From: Schlegelella_A sp038234975
GTDB taxonomy: Bacteria > Pseudomonadota > Gammaproteobacteria > Burkholderiales > Burkholderiaceae_C
DNA length: 29,151 nucleotides
Direction of reading: 5' to 3'
Assembly: GCA_038234975.1 (NCBI GenBank)
Contig: JBBSUK010000030.1
Coordinates: 1-29,151, forward strand
Position numbers and translations under genes: made by a program
Part shown: piece by piece, positions 21,225 through 28,933 of the stretch
How the letters are laid out: every line of letters starts with the position of its first letter
How positions within the stretch are numbered: position 1 is the first letter of the stretch
Notes under the pieces: generated by a model
Databases searched by the model: none
What the model was told of the DNA's origin: nothing
Seen by the model: only the letters and a program-made list of their open reading frames with translations

Positions 21225-21899
21225 ATGGATCTGCGTTCCTGTCGGCGCCGTATTGCGGCGTTGCTGGCATTGCTCGCTGTCGGTACTGCCGCCCAGGCAG
21301 CGGGCGAGCCGGCTCGGGGTGCGCAGGCCGCACGGGCGTGCCTTGCCTGCCACTCGCTGTTGCCGGGGCGCAACCTGACCGGACCTAGCCTGTGGAACGT
21401 TGTCGGCCGCAAGGCAGGCACGGCCGACGGGTTCGGTCGTTACTCGGCGGCGCTGAAGACCTCTGGCCTGAGATGGGACGAGCAACATCTCGACGCCTGG
21501 CTCAAGGACCCCGCCGCGCTCGTTCCCGGCCACGGCATGGGCTTCGTCGGCATCGCCGATGCGCGGGCCCGAGCCGATCTCATCGCATACCTCCAAGCCG
21601 TCTCCGCCGGGCGCATGGCGCCGCCGGACGTCGGCCTGCCGGACCTGAAGCAAGCCCCTCCCCTGTCGCGCGTGACGGCGATCCGGCACTGCGGCGACGC
21701 CTATCGGGTTTCGACCGGCGACGGCAAGACCCGGACGTTCTGGGAATTCAACCTGCGCTTCAAGACCGATGGCAGCGTCAGCGGGCCGGTTGCCGGCCAC
21801 CCGGTGATCGTCGGCAACGGCATGCGCGGCGATCGTGCCGCGGTCGTGTTCTCGCACCTTGAAGAGATCGCCACGTTCATCAAGAAGCAGTGTCCGTGA
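21225..21899 (+). CDS. c-type cytochrome with an extra C-terminal domain
   Basis: A 224-residue periplasmic monohaem cytochrome. The signal peptide is RRIAALLALLAVGTAAQA. The haem motif CLACH has Cys39, Cys42 and His43, and the GPSLWNVVGRKAG segment is typical of class I cytochromes c. Met105 in PGHGMGF is the likely axial ligand. The cytochrome fold ends near residue 125. A further ~100 residues contain RHCGDAYRV (about 156) and end in KKQC, with two extra cysteines that could form a disulfide; I do not recognise this domain. The ATG has a TAGGG site seven bases upstream and the stop overlaps the next start (GTGA). It may exchange electrons with the multicopper oxidase two genes on. Confidence 0.88.
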   Translation: MDLRSCRRRIAALLALLAVGTAAQAAGEPARGAQAARACLACHSLLPGRNLTGPSLWNVVGRKAGTADGFGRYSAALKTSGLRWDEQHLDAWLKDPAALVPGHGMGFVGIADARARADLIAYLQAVSAGRMAPPDVGLPDLKQAPPLSRVTAIRHCGDAYRVSTGDGKTRTFWEFNLRFKTDGSVSGPVAGHPVIVGNGMRGDRAAVVFSHLEEIATFIKKQCP

Positions 21900-22540
21900 G
21901 CGACGAGCCATTCAGTTCCGAGACGCCGGCATCTGCCGTCGAGGCAAGCGTGCCCGCCGCGCCGCTGCATGCGCCGCGCGTTTCGCGCCGGGCTGCGATC
22001 GCCGCCGCTGCAGGCCTTACAGCGCTGACGGCCGGATGGGGGGTCTATCGAGCCAACGCTGCCAAGACAAGCCCCGATCTCGCGTCCTTTGCGCCGCATC
22101 CGGTTCCTCGCGACGCCGGGGCGTTGCGGTTCAGCGACGAGAACGGTGTGCCGAAGCGTCTCGCCGACTTCCGCGGCCGGGTCGTGCTGCTCAACGTGTG
22201 GGCCACCTGGTGTCCGCCATGCCGGGAGGAGATGCCCACTCTCGACCGGCTCCAGGCGAGCCTCGGCGGACCCGACTTCGAAGTGCTGACGGTGTCGATC
22301 GACGCGGAAGGCCTGCCCGTTGTGCGCGCGTTCTTCAAGCAGATCGGAATCAAGCACTTGCATCCCTACATCGACTCGCTTCACGAGGTCGGCACGCTCG
22401 GCGCGACAGGCGTCCCGCTCACGTTGCTGATCGACCGCGAGGGTCGCGAAGTGGCCCGCAAGCTCGGGCCTGCAACCTGGGACGATCCGAAGGTCGTGCG
22501 GACGATCCGCGGCTACCTGCCCGCGGGTAAGAACTCATGA
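21896..22540 (+). CDS. TlpA-like membrane-anchored thioredoxin
   Basis: A 214-residue thioredoxin-fold protein. An N-terminal segment VSRRAAIAAAAGLTALTAGW (about 29-48) is a signal anchor with a twin-Arg-like pair. The active site is WATWCPPCREEM with Cys106 and Cys109, and the cis-Pro loop is GVPLTLL (about 171). WCPPC is typical of TlpA/ResA/CcmG reductases, which keep cysteines of haem and copper proteins reduced. The start is the GTG at 21896 in a GTGA overlap with the cytochrome stop; a GTG six bases upstream is also in frame. It overlaps the multicopper oxidase start (ATGA). In this operon it may reduce the SCO or DUF411 cysteines, itself being recharged by DsbD. Confidence 0.88.
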   Translation: MSDEPFSSETPASAVEASVPAAPLHAPRVSRRAAIAAAAGLTALTAGWGVYRANAAKTSPDLASFAPHPVPRDAGALRFSDENGVPKRLADFRGRVVLLNVWATWCPPCREEMPTLDRLQASLGGPDFEVLTVSIDAEGLPVVRAFFKQIGIKHLHPYIDSLHEVGTLGATGVPLTLLIDREGREVARKLGPATWDDPKVVRTIRGYLPAGKNS

Positions 22541-24171
22541 ACAGGACTGGTTCCGACTGCGTGAATCGGCCGCGGCGCGCTGCTTTGCTCGGTGCCGCCG
22601 CCGTAACGGCAAATGCAGCCTTCCGCCTTCCCGCTACGGCGGCGACGTCGCACGATGACGCGGCCCTCGATCTCCACATCGAACTGCGTGCCGTGCCTGA
22701 TCAGGTGACACTGCGCAGCGGCGATCCCACCCGCGTCTGGCGCTATCACGGCAAGCTGATCCAAGGGAATCGGAACGCACTCGAAGCGTCTGCCGGCGGC
22801 TACCTCGGGCCGATCATCCGCGTCCGCCGAGGCCAGCGCGTGCGCATCGAGCTGATCAACGGCTTGCCGGAATCGACCATCGTCCACTGGCACGGCCTGC
22901 ACGTTCCCGACGACATGGACGGGCATCCACGCTTCGCTATCGGGCCGGGCGAGCGCTACGTCTACGAGTTCACCGTTCTCAACCGCGCCGGCCCCTACTG
23001 GTTTCACCCGCACCCGCACGGCCGGACGGGAAAGCAGGTCTATTTCGGGCTCGCCGGGCTGTTCCTGGTGAGCGACGACGAGGAGGCCGCGCTCGGACTG
23101 CCCAGCGGTGAGCAGGACATTCCGCTCGTCATCCAGGATCGCAGCCTCGACGGCGATAACCAGCTCGTCTACCTGAACGAAGGGGTGGAGACGGCTGCAA
23201 AGCCACGCGGCGGAATGATGGGTGGCGGCGGCATGATGCGCGGCGGCGGCATGATGGGTCGTGGCAGGGGCGGGATGATGGCCGGCATGATGGGCATGTT
23301 CGGCGACGACATCCTCGTCAACGGCCAACTCGAACCGAGCCTTCCCGTCGAGCGGCGCGCCCACCGGCTGCGTTTGCTCAACGCATCGAACTCGCGCATC
23401 TACAAGCTGGCCTGGAGCGACGGCAAGCCGCTCACCGTGATCGGCAACGACGGCGGCCTGCTCGCCGAGCCCCTGCAGCGCGACTGCGTGATGCTCGCCC
23501 CGGCCGAGCGCCTCGACGTGTGGGTCGACTTCGCGCGCTGGCCGGCGGGCGCCGAGCCGGTGCTGCGCAGCCTGGCCTTCGCAAGCGGCATGGCCATGGG
23601 CGGGATGATGATGGGCAGCTCGGGCCTGCCCGACGGGGCGGCGTTCCCGGTGCTGCGCTTTCGCGTCGGCAGCGGTGGCGCCGCGGCGGCGCCACCGCCG
23701 CGTCGCCTATCGAACGTGCCGCCGGCGCGCCCGCGACGCGCCGTCAATTTCGAGCGCCCGAAGGTGTTCGATCTGACGATGCGCATGATGGCCTGGGGCA
23801 TCAACGGCAGGAGTTTCGAGATGCTCGCCGCGAGCCCGCTCGAGACCGTGAAGCTCGGCACCGAAGAGGTCTGGGAGTTTCGCAACGACGGCATGGGCGG
23901 GATGATGGCGATGCCGCACTCGATGCACGTGCACGGGCTGCAGTTCCGTGTGCTGGGACGAACGACGAGCGGCGGCTCGGCGCGTGGCTACGGCGAAGTC
24001 AAGGCCGGCCTGGTCGACGAGGGCTTCAAGGACACGGTGCTCGTGATGCCCGGAGAGCGCGTGCGCATCCTCGTTCGCTTCGCCGACTACGCCGGCCTCT
24101 TTCTCTACCACTGCCACATGCTGGAGCACGAAGACTCCGGGCTGATGCGCAACTACCGCGTCGTCGCATAG
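22537..24171 (+). CDS. Multicopper oxidase with Met-rich loops (CueO/CopA-oxidase type)
   Basis: A 544-residue three-cupredoxin oxidase, exported by a Tat-like signal (RPRRAALLGAAAV). Copper ligands are HWHG (His117, His119), HPHPHG (His159, His161), MHVHG (His464, His466) and HCHMLEHEDSGLM (His525, Cys526, His527, His531). Aligned with CueO, the type 1 axial position (Met510 there) is Leu536 here, suggesting a high-potential centre. Residues about 226-256 form a Met/Gly segment (RGGMMGGGGMMRGGGMMG), with further Met clusters near 350 and 452-458. Such segments guide Cu(I) in cuprous oxidases. It would oxidise Cu(I) to Cu(II) with O2 in the periplasm. It overlaps the TlpA-like gene by ATGA. 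Confidence 0.94.
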   Translation: MNRTGSDCVNRPRRAALLGAAAVTANAAFRLPATAATSHDDAALDLHIELRAVPDQVTLRSGDPTRVWRYHGKLIQGNRNALEASAGGYLGPIIRVRRGQRVRIELINGLPESTIVHWHGLHVPDDMDGHPRFAIGPGERYVYEFTVLNRAGPYWFHPHPHGRTGKQVYFGLAGLFLVSDDEEAALGLPSGEQDIPLVIQDRSLDGDNQLVYLNEGVETAAKPRGGMMGGGGMMRGGGMMGRGRGGMMAGMMGMFGDDILVNGQLEPSLPVERRAHRLRLLNASNSRIYKLAWSDGKPLTVIGNDGGLLAEPLQRDCVMLAPAERLDVWVDFARWPAGAEPVLRSLAFASGMAMGGMMMGSSGLPDGAAFPVLRFRVGSGGAAAAPPPRRLSNVPPARPRRAVNFERPKVFDLTMRMMAWGINGRSFEMLAASPLETVKLGTEEVWEFRNDGMGGMMAMPHSMHVHGLQFRVLGRTTSGGSARGYGEVKAGLVDEGFKDTVLVMPGERVRILVRFADYAGLFLYHCHMLEHEDSGLMRNYRVVA

Positions 24172-24183
24172 AAGAGGCCTGGC

Positions 24184-24789
24184 ATGCGAGCACGAATCGT
24201 CCTGACCGTCGCCCTGGTGCTGGCGCTCGCCGCCTGCGGCGAGCGCAGTGCCGCCGCACCGCAGGCGTCGCCGTTCAAGTCCACCGACATCACCGGCATC
24301 GGCTGGGGCGGCGACTTTCATCTCGTCGATCACAGCGGCCGGGCGCGCAGCCTGGCCGACTTCAAGGGCAAGGTGGTGATGCTCTTCTTCGGCTACACGC
24401 ACTGCCCCGACATGTGCCCGACAACCCTGGCGCAGATGGCGCAGGTCCGCACGAAGCTGGGCGCCGATGCAAGCCGGGTCCAGGGCCTTTTCGCGACCAT
24501 CGACCCCGAGCGCGACACGCCGGAGGTGATGGCGAAGTATGTGGCGGCCTTCGACAGGAGCTTTCTCGGCCTGCGGGGCGATGCCGCAACGACGGCCGCG
24601 CTGGCCAAGGAGTTCAAGGTGTACTTCAGCGCCAACAAGGCCGATCCGAACGGCCATTACACCGTCGACCACATGGGCGCGGTTTACGTCTTCGATCCGG
24701 CGGGCCGGCTGCGTTTGCTGATGACGGCGGGCACCGGTGTCGATGTCATGGCGGCCGATGTGGCAACGCTTCTGGAGAAGAAGACTTGA
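24184..24789 (+). CDS. SCO1/SenC-family copper metallochaperone lipoprotein
   Basis: A 201-residue thioredoxin-fold copper protein anchored as a lipoprotein (lipobox LAAC, Cys18). The Cu site is CPDMCP (Cys74, Cys78) plus His163 in VDHMGAVYVF. SCO proteins load the CuA centre of cytochrome oxidase or act as thiol reductases; here the neighbours suggest copper delivery to, or thiol maintenance of, the multicopper oxidase and cytochromes. The ATG has a GAAGAGG ribosome site six bases upstream. It starts 12 bases after the oxidase and ends in a TTGA overlap with dsbD. No cytochrome oxidase subunit gene is in the window. Confidence 0.93.
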   Translation: MRARIVLTVALVLALAACGERSAAAPQASPFKSTDITGIGWGGDFHLVDHSGRARSLADFKGKVVMLFFGYTHCPDMCPTTLAQMAQVRTKLGADASRVQGLFATIDPERDTPEVMAKYVAAFDRSFLGLRGDAATTAALAKEFKVYFSANKADPNGHYTVDHMGAVYVFDPAGRLRLLMTAGTGVDVMAADVATLLEKKT

Positions 24790-26759
24790 TCGCCTCGGTG
24801 CCCCTGCGGCTCGCGATCGGCATCGCCCTCGCGGCGCTGGTCGGCGCTGCTTCGGCCCAGCCGCAGAGCTCCCTCCCGCTCAGCTCGCAGCCGGCCGCCC
24901 GATCGACCCCTGCTGCGGCTTCGAACGGCCCGCTCGACACCATCGGCCGATGGCTCGCCGGACCTGCGCCATCGACCGAACTGCTCCCGCCGGACGAGGC
25001 CTACAAGATCAGCGTTCGGGCCCGGGCCGCAGACACGATCGTCGCGACCTTGACGCCTGCCGACGGCTACTACCTCTACCGCGACCGCATCCAGTTTCGC
25101 GTCGAAGAGCCGGCGGGTGTTTCGGTCGCAAGCGTCTCCCTTCCCCGCGGCGACATGAAGGACGACGCGACCTTCGGCAAGACCGAGGTCTATCACCGTC
25201 CGGTCGAGACCGTCATTCGCCTGCTGCAATCCGGCGCTCCCGCCACATCGATCCGGCTGCACGCCACCTACCAGGGCTGCAACGAGCCGCTCGCGGTTTG
25301 CTATCCGCCGATCGACAAGACCCTCACGGTCTCCCTCGAGCCCGGCGCATTCGGCGCCACCGCCGCCGAGGCGGGCACGGCAGCGACGGTCGCCGCCGGT
25401 GGTCGCACTGCGCCAGCGGGCGGCGCGGCGGAAGACAGCCGCGTTCGAGAGCTTTTCGAGCAAGGCGGCTCCTGGGCCCTGCTGGCGGCGTTCTTCGGCT
25501 TCGGCGTGCTGCTGGCCTTCACACCGTGCATGTTGCCGATGATTCCGATCCTCTCGGGTGTCATCGCCGGGCAGGCTCGGGACGCATCGAAGCCCCGCAT
25601 CGTCGGGCTCTCGGCAGCTTACGTGCTGGGCATGGCCATCGCCTACGCCGCCGCCGGCGTCGCCGCAGGCCTGGCCGGCTCGATGTTGTCGGCGGCGCTG
25701 CAGAGCCCGTGGGTGCTCGGGTCGTTCGCCGCCGTCTTCGTGCTGCTGGCGCTGTCCATGTTCGGGCTCTACGAGCTGCAGCTTCCGTCGTCGTTGCAGA
25801 CAAGTCTGGCTGGCGTCAGTCGCCGCATACCCGGCGGCCAGGCGATCGGCGTCTTCCTGATGGGCGTCGTCTCGGCCGTGATCGTCGGCCCGTGCGTCGC
25901 CGCGCCCTTGGCCGGCGCCCTCCTCTACATCAGCCAGACCCGCGACGCGGTGCTCGGCGGCGCGGCCCTGTTCTCGATGGCCGTCGGCATGGGCGTGCCG
26001 CTGCTGGTGGTCGGCGCCAGCACCGGGACGCTGCTCCGCCGCGCCGGGCGCTGGACGGAATCGATCAAGCGCTTCTTCGGCGTGACCATGCTCGGCCTGG
26101 CGATCTATCTGGTGTCGCCGGTGATCCCGATCGTCGCGCAGCAACTGCTGTGGGCGACGCTACTGGTCGTCTCGGCAATGTTCGTCCACGCCATCGATCC
26201 GCTGCCGGGTGGTGCCGCCGGCGTGCGGCGCCTGTTCAAGGGCGTGGGCGTGATGGCGCTTGTCGCCGGCGTGGCGCTTTTGATCGGCGCGCTCTCGGGC
26301 AGCCAGGATCTGTTCCAACCGCTATCCGGCCTTCGCGGCGGGGCCGTGCAGGCATCGAACGAACTCCGCTTCGAACCTGTCAAGACCGTGGCCGCGCTCG
26401 ACGCCCGGATCGAATCGGCGCGTGGCCGGCCCGTGATGCTCGACTTCTGGGCCGAATGGTGCGTCTCGTGCAAGGAGATGGACCGCTTCACGTTCAGCGA
26501 TGCGCGCGTTCAAGCGCGCCTGAAAGACGCGCTCGTGCTGCGTGCCGACGTGACGGCCAACAACGCCGACGACCAGGCCCTGCTGCGCCGCTTCTCGCTG
26601 TTCGGGCCACCGGGAATCATCTTCTTCGATGCTCAGGGCAGGCAAACCGGCTATCGCGTGATCGGCTACGAATCGGCCGACAAGTTCCTGGCGTCCCTGG
26701 ACCGCGCTCTGGCGACGCCTGCCTCACCGCCTGCTTCGGCGTGGATCGGCGCCCGGTGA
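24786..26759 (+). CDS. dsbD: DsbD, thiol:disulfide interchange protein
   Basis: A 657-residue electron-transfer protein that carries thiol reducing power from cytoplasmic thioredoxin to the periplasm. The signal peptide (LRLAIGIALAALVGAASA) is followed by the periplasmic alpha domain with GCNEPLAVCYPP (Cys165, Cys172). Eight helices follow with Cys248 (FTPCMLP) and Cys370 (VGPCVAAP). The C-terminal thioredoxin domain has FWAEWCVSCKEM (Cys559, Cys562). All six catalytic cysteines are present. I read it from the TTG that overlaps the SCO stop (TTGA); GTG 24798 is an alternative, and the frame is open far upstream inside other genes. It should reduce the TlpA-like, SCO and DUF411 proteins of this operon. 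Confidence 0.93.
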   Translation: MIASVPLRLAIGIALAALVGAASAQPQSSLPLSSQPAARSTPAAASNGPLDTIGRWLAGPAPSTELLPPDEAYKISVRARAADTIVATLTPADGYYLYRDRIQFRVEEPAGVSVASVSLPRGDMKDDATFGKTEVYHRPVETVIRLLQSGAPATSIRLHATYQGCNEPLAVCYPPIDKTLTVSLEPGAFGATAAEAGTAATVAAGGRTAPAGGAAEDSRVRELFEQGGSWALLAAFFGFGVLLAFTPCMLPMIPILSGVIAGQARDASKPRIVGLSAAYVLGMAIAYAAAGVAAGLAGSMLSAALQSPWVLGSFAAVFVLLALSMFGLYELQLPSSLQTSLAGVSRRIPGGQAIGVFLMGVVSAVIVGPCVAAPLAGALLYISQTRDAVLGGAALFSMAVGMGVPLLVVGASTGTLLRRAGRWTESIKRFFGVTMLGLAIYLVSPVIPIVAQQLLWATLLVVSAMFVHAIDPLPGGAAGVRRLFKGVGVMALVAGVALLIGALSGSQDLFQPLSGLRGGAVQASNELRFEPVKTVAALDARIESARGRPVMLDFWAEWCVSCKEMDRFTFSDARVQARLKDALVLRADVTANNADDQALLRRFSLFGPPGIIFFDAQGRQTGYRVIGYESADKFLASLDRALATPASPPASAWIGAR

Positions 26760-26781
26760 ACGCAGCCCCCAGGAACTGAAC

Positions 26782-27696
26782 GTGAAAATGAATGGCCAGT
26801 CGTTTGTTAGAGCGCTTGTCGCGATCTGCCTTGCAGGTCTTGCGAGCACCACCGCGCTTGCCGGCGAACAGCTATCCGCCACGCCGTCCGAGGTCTCGTC
26901 GGCGCAGCCTGCGACATCGGCAGCCATTGTCGGGCTGGCCTTCGATCCGGCCCGCCATGTCCTCTTCAAGGCGACCAGGCAGGCGGTCTACAGAAGCAGC
27001 GACGGTGGGCGCGTCTGGTCCCGCGTCGAACTGCCGAAGCCTCGAAGCGAACCGACCCTGACTTCGATCGCAGCCGCGGCTGCCGATGGTGCTTCCCTGC
27101 CTGCGCTTTATGTCGCCGGAAACGGAGCCGGCGTGCTGCGCAGCGACGACGGCGGGCAGACCTGGATAGAGCGCAACGACGGCCTGCCCGGCATCGACGT
27201 CGCCGCCCTGACCACGCACGCGGATCGCCCTGGAACCGTATACGTCTACATGAAGGCGCATGGCATTTACCGCAGCGAAGACGCAGGCCGCCACTGGCGC
27301 CTGATGGATGCAGGCCCGCGCGGCGGCATCACGGCCTTCATTCATTCGAACATGCCGGGCAGCATGCAGAGCGGTTGGTTCTTCGTCGGCGGCGCGCAAG
27401 GCGTTCGGCGAGCCATGGATTGCTTTTGCAGTTGGCGCGATGCCGGCGAGCTCGGCCGCGCGATTCGCGCGCTCGCCTATGACCCGCATCGGCCGAGCGA
27501 GATCTACGCCGCGGCGAACACAGGGCTCCTCGTCAGCCGCGATGGTGGCGAGACATGGTCCGAAATCGACGCGCCGGGCCCGGCCATCGCCGCCTTGACC
27601 GTCACGCCCCGCGGCGCAATCTACGCCGCGAGTCAGGACGGCGGCCTGTACGTTCGCGACGCTGTCAGTGCACCTTGGAAGCGACTCGATGCGTAG
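26782..27696 (+). CDS. Secreted Asp-box (BNR-like) beta-propeller protein
   Basis: A 304-residue exported protein (signal FVRALVAICLAGLASTTALA). It contains four Asp-box repeats: YRSSDGGRVW (about 70), LRSDDGGQTW (about 119), YRSEDAGRHW (about 164) and VSRDGGETW (about 252), implying a beta-propeller like the BNR/Ycf48 families. There is no sialidase catalytic set, so it is probably a binding or assembly platform. Cys214 and Cys216 (DCFCSW) form a CxC that could bind Cu(I). The GTG at 26782 is used because an AGGA site lies seven bases upstream; ATG 26788 is possible. It follows dsbD by 22 bases and overlaps the next cytochrome by eight. Ycf48-like propellers assist metalloprotein assembly, a possible parallel. 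Confidence 0.82.
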   Translation: MKMNGQSFVRALVAICLAGLASTTALAGEQLSATPSEVSSAQPATSAAIVGLAFDPARHVLFKATRQAVYRSSDGGRVWSRVELPKPRSEPTLTSIAAAAADGASLPALYVAGNGAGVLRSDDGGQTWIERNDGLPGIDVAALTTHADRPGTVYVYMKAHGIYRSEDAGRHWRLMDAGPRGGITAFIHSNMPGSMQSGWFFVGGAQGVRRAMDCFCSWRDAGELGRAIRALAYDPHRPSEIYAAANTGLLVSRDGGETWSEIDAPGPAIAALTVTPRGAIYAASQDGGLYVRDAVSAPWKRLDA

Positions 27697-28186
27697 CTGG
27701 ACGATCAGCGCAGGGCTCGGCCTCGCGGCGTTCGCGTCCGCCGCGTCGGGCTCCGATGTGTCCGGCAGAGAAAAGCAGATTGCCGCGGGCAGTCGCGTGT
27801 ACGCGACGCAATGCGCTTCCTGCCATGGCGCGAAGGGCGAAGGAATGCCCGACTGGGAGCGGCCCGACGCTTCGGGCGAGATGCCCGCCCCGCCGCACGA
27901 CAGCACAGGCCACACCTGGAAGCACGCCGACGCCATGCTGTACCGCATCGTCAGGAACGGCTGGCGCGACCCCTACAACAAGACCTCGCGAATGACCATG
28001 CCCGCCTTCGGGCAGATGCTTTCGCCGGGCGAGGTGCGCAACGTGATCGCGTATCTGAAGACGATGTGGACTTCCGAGCAAAGGAAGTTTCAGATCGAAG
28101 AGAGCGAGCACGCGCCGCTTCCGCCAGAAGCGCTGAGCGCATCCCAAGATGAACCATCACCCAACCACCGAAGGAAGATGCCATGA
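27689..28186 (+). CDS. Small c-type cytochrome
   Basis: A 165-residue exported monohaem cytochrome. The signal peptide is WTISAGLGLAAFASAAS. The haem motif CASCH has Cys42, Cys45 and His46, and SRMTMPAFGQML (about 107) gives the axial Met. The region between, MPDWERPDASGEMPAPPHD, matches cytochromes found in copper-resistance loci. The C-terminus is hydrophilic (SASQDEPSPNHRRKMP). The ATG at 27689 lies inside the last codons of the propeller gene, and the stop overlaps the DUF411 start (ATGA). As the second cytochrome of the operon it may pass electrons between the copper proteins and the respiratory chain. An upstream start at 27668 is rejected because it puts extra residues before the signal. 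Confidence 0.88.
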   Translation: MRSWTISAGLGLAAFASAASGSDVSGREKQIAAGSRVYATQCASCHGAKGEGMPDWERPDASGEMPAPPHDSTGHTWKHADAMLYRIVRNGWRDPYNKTSRMTMPAFGQMLSPGEVRNVIAYLKTMWTSEQRKFQIEESEHAPLPPEALSASQDEPSPNHRRKMP

Positions 28187-28620
28187 AGAACCTGAATCTC
28201 GCGCTCACCGCCCTGGCCCTCGCCGCCGCACAGGTTCCTGCGCTGGCCGCGAACATACCCGTCAAGCTGTACAAGAATCCCAACTGCTACTGCTGTGACC
28301 TCTATGCAAAACACATGGAGGAAAACGGCTTCGCGGTCGAGATCGTCAACTCGACCGATATGGCATCCATCAACCAGAAGTACAGCGTGCCGGAAAGGCT
28401 CGAAGGCTGCCACACGGCAATCGTCGGCAAGTACGTCATCGAGGGGCTCGTTCCGGCGAAGTACGTGCATCAGCTCATCGACGAGAACCGCCCCGTCAAC
28501 GGCTTGTCCGTGCCGGGAATGCCGACCGGTGCGCCGGGGATGCCCGGGGCGAAGTCGAAGCCGCTGAACGTGTACGTGCTCGACGCAAGCACGCCGCCGA
28601 AAGTCTTCGCGACCTTTTGA
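28183..28620 (+). CDS. DUF411 / CopG-like periplasmic copper-binding protein
   Basis: A 145-residue exported protein (signal LALTALALAAAQVPALA). The family motif is NPNCYCCDLYAKH, with Cys35, Cys37 and Cys38, plus Cys76-His77 in LEGCHTAIVG. Four cysteines match CopG/DUF411 proteins, which bind a Cu(I) cluster in a thioredoxin-like fold and are thought to interconvert Cu(I)/Cu(II) in resistance. A flexible Met loop, VPGMPTGAPGMPGAK (about 110-124), could help bind copper. It overlaps the cytochrome stop by ATGA, which suggests electron exchange between the two. The likely role is periplasmic copper storage or redox handling. Confidence 0.9.
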   Translation: MKNLNLALTALALAAAQVPALAANIPVKLYKNPNCYCCDLYAKHMEENGFAVEIVNSTDMASINQKYSVPERLEGCHTAIVGKYVIEGLVPAKYVHQLIDENRPVNGLSVPGMPTGAPGMPGAKSKPLNVYVLDASTPPKVFATF

Positions 28621-28648
28621 TATCCGTTGCTATGCAAAGGAACGAGCC

Positions 28649-28921
28649 ATGCGATGCGATATGAAAACCATGTTGCGGACGGCCGGCGTGATGGGTCTTG
28701 TCGCCGTCATCGCGTATTTCGCCGTGCCCGAGGCTCGTGCCTTCATCGTCGCGAGCGCGCCGGTGCTGATCGCACTGATCTGTCCGGTGTCGATGGTCGT
28801 GATGATGCTCATGATGAATCGCTCACGGTCGAAACAGGGCGAAAGCCGTGAGTCGGGTCCACCCGAGCCGGACCGCCCAGGTGCGAGCGCGGACATCGAT
28901 CGAGTGGAAGCCACAGGCTGA
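28649..28921 (+). CDS. Small two-helix membrane protein (DUF2933-like)
   Basis: A 90-residue protein with two hydrophobic segments (about residues 13-28 and 33-57) and a polar tail RSRSKQGESRESGPPEPDRP. MRCDMKT at the start and ICPVSMVVMMLMM in the second helix carry Cys and Met residues that could contact copper. An AAAGGAA ribosome site lies seven bases before ATG 28649. The pattern resembles the small DUF2933-type proteins of copper and silver loci; I recognise this only by size, topology and context. It follows DUF411 by 28 bases and precedes the next gene by 12. Confidence 0.72.
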   Translation: MRCDMKTMLRTAGVMGLVAVIAYFAVPEARAFIVASAPVLIALICPVSMVVMMLMMNRSRSKQGESRESGPPEPDRPGASADIDRVEATG

Positions 28922-28933
28922 GCGAGCTCAACC

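Noticed and set aside
23215..23300. Tandem repeat GGCGGCATGATG-like units
   Set aside because: This is the codon pattern of the Met/Gly-rich loop of the oxidase, not a separate DNA repeat element.
23520..24785. Long N-terminal extension of DsbD
   Set aside because: The frame is open through the oxidase and SCO genes but encodes no domain; the signal peptide starts at TTG 24786.
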